From Lateolabrax maculatus (taxonomy: Eukaryota > Chordata > Actinopteri > Acropomatiformes > Lateolabracidae): a stretch of 64,000 nucleotides of DNA. The notes beneath the pieces are model-generated. The model saw only the letters and a program-made list of their open reading frames with translations. It did no database searches and had not been told where the DNA came from. Both the position numbers and the translations under genes were made by a program. Positions 59,991-64,000 of this stretch are shown one piece after another; position 1 is the stretch's first letter, and every line of letters starts with the position of its first letter. The stretch spans positions 16,675,001-16,739,000 of the forward strand of contig CM062204.1 of NCBI GenBank assembly GCA_031216445.1. The letters are read 5' to 3'.

Positions 59991-60015
59991 TGTATATATA
60001 TATATATATATATAT
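59991..60015. repeat. (TA)n microsatellite
   Basis: About 12 TA units. Confidence 0.9.
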
Positions 60016-60540
60016 TGATACATTGCGTGGTTGCTATATGCTGTAGTTTCATTTGATACACTTAGAATGTGTGCATTTTGAATCTTGTTTAAAAATGGAT
60101 TTTGATTATGACATGAATATGTTGCCCAGGAAAGACACTGGCTCTGGATGTCTAATACCACATTGAGTCGTGTTCATGAGAATGAACAGTGAAGGTTAAA
60201 GACCAACATTTCCCAAAATATTAAGCCCATTGATTTATTATACATCCTTGATTGATATGTGCATGTGTTAGTTGACTAGTTTTCCTTGGAGCACACAAGA
60301 CTGCGATCAACCCTCTGTTAGTTTGTTCCCTGGCTGGTTTGGAATATTTTGAGGAGTCCTTTCAAGAGCTCCAACATAAAATGCAAAGCTGCAAACATTA
60401 CATCCGAGAGTGCAAGTAATAATAAGATGACTAAAGCTATACAGATGTATAACGCTATATCTTTAACTGTGCCACATGCACTTTATGTTATGAAGTGTAA
60501 ACACTGAATGTAGACCTGCAGGGAAAATGTCCAGCAAACA

Positions 60541-61018
60541 GAGAAGGGGCGGGGGAGATCGGCATCAGGGAGGCATGCAGTTAGTTCATGTATGTATTAT
60601 AAAAGTTAGTTGCGTGATCCGTTGATCGGACAGTAGAGCAGATGAAAGGAGAAACTCCTGTCGGGATTTCGTCGTGACCAAATTAAGTATTAAAATATTA
60701 AGACAGACACACAACACAAGCCTGAGGCCTGTAAGAAAACTCCACAGAAACCATAATATCATTTCCTCGCTGAGGACATGGTGTATTTAAAGGATCACGA
60801 CATTAAAAACGGGCCCATCTGCCTGCACATCTGGGGGCGTGTCTACGGCTTGACGTCGACTTACGTCTGCGCGACGCTGCTGCGTGACGTCCGCCGCAAC
60901 TTCCTGCAGCTAAGCGCCATTTTCGGCGTTGTCACGGGACTACAGCATGCTGTTGTCAAACAGATAATAAGACTACTTTTCGGCGTTGCGAGACATCTTT
61001 CTCAGTATTCCTTGAAAC
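60541..61018 (+). promoter_or_regulatory. znf207: znf207 promoter region (CpG-rich)
   Basis: CpG density rises clearly here and stays high into exon 1. Two TGACGTC motifs (60851-60857 and 60885-60891) match the CRE core bound by ATF/CREB factors, and CGCCATTTTCGGCG near 60916 resembles YY1/E2F-type sites that are common in housekeeping promoters. No TATA box is evident. The ORF starting at 60778 is out of frame with ZNF207 and has no family match. The transcription start is not determined. Confidence 0.55.
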
Positions 61019-61059
61019 ATGGGACGAAAGAAGAAGAAGCAGATGAAGCCCTGGTGCTG
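61019..61059 (+). CDS. znf207: znf207 coding exon 1
   Basis: 41 nt encoding MGRKKKKQMKPWC and two bases of Trp14, then donor GTATCC. The ORF that reads on into the intron is not the protein. The N-terminus is nearly identical to mammalian ZNF207. Confidence 0.95.
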
Positions 61060-64000
61060 GTATCCTTTTGACCGGACGAGAAAACACCGACGGCTCCGCG
61101 TTAGCTCGACAAAAGGAAGGCCTGAGAAAGCCTCTCCGAGGGTTTATCGGCGTGTAAACTTATGTTACCTTAACTTCCTGGTCATTGGGGGCCAGCAGAG
61201 CGCTTTGAAGAAAGATTTTATCCGGTCTGTTAATATGTGAAACGTTTGGCGTCGAGTACATCGCGTCGAGTTCAGGGTTTGGATGAGGGGGAAGTAACCG
61301 TGTTAGATAGCTGACCTGTTAGCCGTGCCTCGACGGTTCGGGGTAATTTTCATGATTCACACTTCAGGGCTGATTAGGCTGAAATCTTTTGTTGGTTCTG
61401 AGTTGTTTAACATTGAATGTGGGTAAAGAACCTGGGGATTTTATTTTAGGCAGCGTTAACGTTATTTTGGAGGTTTGCATGTGATTCTCCCTCGGGTTAA
61501 CTCGGGTGTTGCATTGTGTTGTTGCGCTCCTGTTTCCTGCTTCGCACACAATCCTTAACTCCCCTTTCAAGGTACTGCAATCGAGACTTTGACGATGAAA
61601 AGATCCTCATTCAGCATCAGAAGGCAAAGCATTTTAAATGCCATATTTGCCACAAGAAGTTGTATACTGGCCCAGGATTGGCTATTCATTGCATGCAGGT
61701 GGGTTTCTTTTCTTTTGTCATTTATCTATTGTTTAATTCCTGAGTTTAAGTGTCTTTGGCTCCGTAGTTCCTTTTAATGTTTTGGTCAAAGAAGGGTTAT
61801 TAGTTGTCCTCGTAAAGTGGGCTGTGAATGTACTTTGCTTGTTATGACCGTATGCATTGGCTCACTTTGCTTGTGTTTCAGGTGCACAAAGAGACAATTG
61901 ACAGTGTCCCAAATGCAATTCCTGGAAGAACAGACATCGAGCTGGAGATCTACGGTATGGAGGGTATTCCAGAGAAAGACATGCAAGACAGAAGGCGAAC
62001 GTTAGAACAGAAATCACAAGGTTTGTACACTTCAATGTACTTTTCTGGCCAATTTGAGAAAAAGCGCAGTGACTATATCTTTTGTATATGTTTTCTTAGC
62101 TTCTGTAATAGTATTGTGTAGTATTTAGAGTGATACAAGGTTGAGGGAAATTCCTGGTAATGGGTAGTAGTATCATATGGTAAGAGCCATGAGAGGTAGT
62201 GTAGCACAGTGCTTTTAAGTGCAGGGGAAATCATAATGTATCCCGTCTTGGTTAATTGTGTGTTGTCTAACTACTTTGTTTCTGAGGGCTGTGTTGGTGC
62301 ATTAAAACCAACCTTCTATTTTTTATAGAAGAGAAGTGTACACATGACCATTTCCTTTTAATATGAGCATTATCTTTGTTTTCAGAGAGTCAAAAGAAGA
62401 AGTCAAACAATCAAGATGACTCTGATGAGGACGATGATGACGATGATGAAGCAGGACCATCGGCACAGCAGGTTGTTGCTGTCCAGCCACAGGCAGGCTA
62501 CGCTGCTCCTATGGCCCAGCTGGGGATGCCTCCTGTGGCTGGAGCACCTGGGATGCACCATGGAGGATATCAAGGCAAGGACCTCTCAGTAAACAGAAGT
62601 TGGGGATCAATACTGACTATACAAAATAAAATTGGACTAAATTTTTTTTATATATATAATATTATTAGAAATGGATCACTGCAGCAAGGCTTTTCATAGC
62701 CAGCAAAGTGCCTTTAATCTGCATTCTCTCTAACGGCCAACAGGGGGCGACTCCACTGGCTGCAAACAGAAGTCAATGAGAAAATGACCGTACTTCTCAC
62801 TAGATTTATTACCTCAGTAAACATTCTTTGAATTAATTTATGGTCTCAATCACTAGTTTGAAGTCTTTTTCAGTACATGATGTTCATTTAGTGAATTATG
62901 GTCACATTTAGATGAAATTAGTTGATAAGCAGCGTAGGGCGGGGCTACCATGTGATTGACACGTTGTTACCATCGTGACCACCAATCGGGATACAAATGC
63001 ACAGTGTTCAGATAAAGATCTTCAAAGTACCCACTGTCCAAGCAGATTCAGACATACAATCTAATAAAAATTTAGCAAAACGGAGTTCAAGAAATAAGAT
63101 GGCAGGACAAAGTCGGCAATGGGGTGGTATTATTGCATGTGTAGTCTTTCGTTGTGGGTTCAGTTGCCTGGAGTGATGCTGTGTTGAGTTTTTGGTAAAC
63201 AGATCATCTCCTCTGACTCATTGTTACAGGAATGCCTCCTATTATGCCAGGCGTTCCTCCCATGATGCATGGCATGCCTCCTACCATGCATGGAATGCCA
63301 CCAGGGTAAGATCTCGCTCATTGACTATGGATTTAATTATTTTATTAATCTGTACTGATCCCATACAACAAGTTACTTATTTTGGGATATAACTTAATTA
63401 TACTGTAGTTATAGTAATACCAAATCATCATTATCTTATTGCCTTTTACAGCATGATGCCGATGGGTGGAATGATGCCTCCCATGATGCCAGGCATGCCC
63501 GGTATACCCCCTGGTGAGTTGCAGTTGTATTTTTTTGGTTACAGTTACAGGAAACATTTAAAATCCATTCAACATCTAAGGTGACTGAGTTTCTTAGTGA
63601 TATAGTGTTAATATTTTACCAACAATATTGTTTCTAACAAATTATGACCTGAGAAAAATGTGGCCACACCACTGAATGCACACACGTATAAAGTGTAGCC
63701 AGGACAACCAATTTCATTTGATTCTTCAATCATGACCGTAGCTCAAAAACTAACTCATTCTTAACATTTTTAAATTGTTAGGCACAACAGGTGTAGCTGA
63801 ATATGTAACAGTTTTCTTTTTGTCTATTAAATTAATTTCAGACTGACATTCTTCAGTCAAGAGAAACAGTCATTGGTGCCTTCTGTGCACTTAATTAGCT
63901 CTTTATATGTTTTCAATGTAATGGTGTAAGAAGGGTTATTGGACTTGTTTGGTTGTTTAGGAATGCCACCTCACATGGCTCCAAGGCCAGGGATGCCCCA
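61019..64000 (+). CDS. znf207: ZNF207 / BuGZ zinc-finger protein, 5' part (exons 1-7, truncated by window edge)
   Basis: BuGZ is a nuclear and spindle-associated protein that binds and stabilises the checkpoint protein BUB3, helps kinetochore-microtubule attachment, and also has links to RNA splicing (family knowledge). Joined exons 61019-61059, 61572-61698, 61882-62020, 62386-62574, 63230-63305, 63452-63513 and 63961-64000 give the first 224 codons and part of the next. Two C2H2 fingers are seen: Cys13/Cys16/His29/His34 and Cys37/Cys40/His53/His58. A conserved NAIPGRTDIELEIYGMEGIP segment follows, then an acidic run (about 113-124) and a Met/Pro/Gly-rich low-complexity region. The BUB3-binding GLEBS motif lies beyond the window. 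The start has A at -3 and G at +4. Teleosts can have znf207a and znf207b; I cannot tell which this is. Confidence 0.96.
61060..61571 (+). other. znf207 intron 1 (512 bp)
   Basis: CpG-containing start, consistent with the promoter island reaching into the intron. GTATCC donor and TTTCAAG acceptor. Nothing else recognised. Confidence 0.88.
61572..61698 (+). CDS. znf207: znf207 coding exon 2 (zinc fingers)
   Basis: 127 nt, phase 2 in and phase 0 out. It encodes YCNRDFDDEKILIQHQKAKH and FKCHICHKKLYTGPGLAIHC with MQ, that is most of both zinc fingers (the first zinc ligand is in exon 1 and the last His58 in exon 3). Confidence 0.97.
61882..62020 (+). CDS. znf207: znf207 coding exon 3
   Basis: 139 nt, phase 0 in and phase 1 out at GTTTGT. 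It starts VHKETIDSVPNAIPGRTDIE and ends RRRTLEQKSQ, nearly identical to mammalian ZNF207. Confidence 0.97.
62386..62574 (+). CDS. znf207: znf207 coding exon 4 (acidic and start of Pro-rich region)
   Basis: 189 nt, phase 1 in. It encodes ESQKKK, an acidic DDSDEDDDDDDE run, and then a Gln/Pro-rich stretch with MAQLGMPPV and GAPGM. The 3' boundary CAAG|GCAAGG uses a GC donor: only this cut keeps frame with exon 5, since the nearby GTAAAC site would shift it. Confidence 0.88.
62705..62990 (+). repeat. Interspersed percomorph repeat in znf207 intron 4
   Basis: Contains GCCTTTAATCTGCATTCTCT, GGGGGCGACTCCACTGGCTG, TTTATTACCTCAGTAAACAT and GGGCGGGGCTACCATGTGAT. From memory it matches a repeat that is frequent in percomorph genomes. 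Confidence 0.7.
62995..63025 (+). repeat. Dispersed 31-bp repeat, copy 2
   Basis: One mismatch to 59920-59950. Both copies are close to znf207, one intergenic and one intronic. Confidence 0.75.
63230..63305 (+). CDS. znf207: znf207 coding exon 5 (Met/Pro/Gly repeats)
   Basis: 76 nt, phase 1 in and phase 2 out at GTAAGA. It encodes GMPPIMPGVPP, MMHGMPPTMHGMPP: short tandem units of the xMPP type that continue in exons 6 and 7, part of the low-complexity region of BuGZ. Confidence 0.93.
63452..63513 (+). CDS. znf207: znf207 coding exon 6
   Basis: 62 nt, phase 2 in and phase 1 out at GTGAGT. It encodes MMPMGGMMPPMMPGMPGIPP, matching GMMPMGGMMPP of mammalian ZNF207. Confidence 0.94.
63961..64000 (+). 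CDS. znf207: znf207 coding exon 7, partial
   Basis: Starts after TTTAG in phase 1 and encodes GMPPHMAPRPGMP before the window ends. The rest of the gene, including the GLEBS region, is outside the window. Confidence 0.9.

Larger units (their letters stand above)
58061..60540. other. Intergenic region between rhbdl3 and znf207
   Basis: It contains a decayed Tc1-like element (58811-59135), a TA microsatellite (59991-60015) and half of a dispersed 31-bp repeat (59920-59950). No exon of C17orf75, the gene in this position in human, was recognised on either strand. Confidence 0.6.
62575..63229 (+). other. znf207 intron 4 (655 bp, GC-AG type)
   Basis: The intron begins GCAAGG and ends GTTACAG. 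An interspersed repeat fills 62705-62990, and the second copy of the 31-bp repeat is at 62995-63025. Confidence 0.75.

Noticed and set aside
60778..61071. 97-codon ORF overlapping the znf207 start
   Set aside because: Out of frame with ZNF207 (offset by one) and without family resemblance; it lies in the CpG-rich promoter. It could be an upstream ORF if transcription starts early, but nothing supports that.
62376..62699. 107-codon ORF containing znf207 exon 4 and running into the intron
   Set aside because: The first part is exon 4, but the sequence after Gln165 is intronic; the phase of exon 5 requires the cut at 62574.

Overview
The window is a piece of a ray-finned fish chromosome, most probably a percomorph teleost. 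The evidence is two spliced vertebrate genes with GT-AG introns, very dense (CA)n/(TG)n microsatellites, and several interspersed repeats that I recognise from memory as common in percomorph genomes. No bacterial-type genes, CRISPR arrays, rRNA or tRNA genes were seen.

Layout on the + strand. 1-5148 holds no recognisable gene. 5149-6439 is a GC-rich, low-complexity promoter and leader region. 6440-55764 is a complete nine-exon gene for the rhomboid-like intramembrane protease RHBDL3 (414 codons as assembled here). It has two EF-hand-like motifs, seven predicted membrane segments and a Ser288/His353 catalytic pair. Intron 2 is about 28 kb. 55765-about 58,060 is the probable 3' UTR. The rest of the 5.3-kb intergenic gap contains a decayed Tc1-like element and then a CpG-rich promoter. 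61019-64000 holds the first seven exons of ZNF207/BuGZ, a mitotic zinc-finger protein; the gene runs off the right edge. All exon phases join without a frameshift in both models.

The order RHBDL3 then ZNF207, same strand, matches human 17q11.2, except that C17orf75, which lies between them in human, is not recognisable here. The two genes have unrelated roles (membrane proteolysis and mitosis), so their adjacency is conserved synteny, not an operon or pathway.

I found no clearly new biological system. The points most worth checking are splicing and translation signals: a 24-nt microexon; a TG-repeat plus T-tract acceptor with a weak donor around RHBDL3 exon 6; a GC-AG intron in ZNF207; an upstream ORF that starts in an (ATG)8 microsatellite before RHBDL3; and duplicated or palindromic non-coding elements inside the introns. 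Repeat family assignments are from memory and were not checked against a database.
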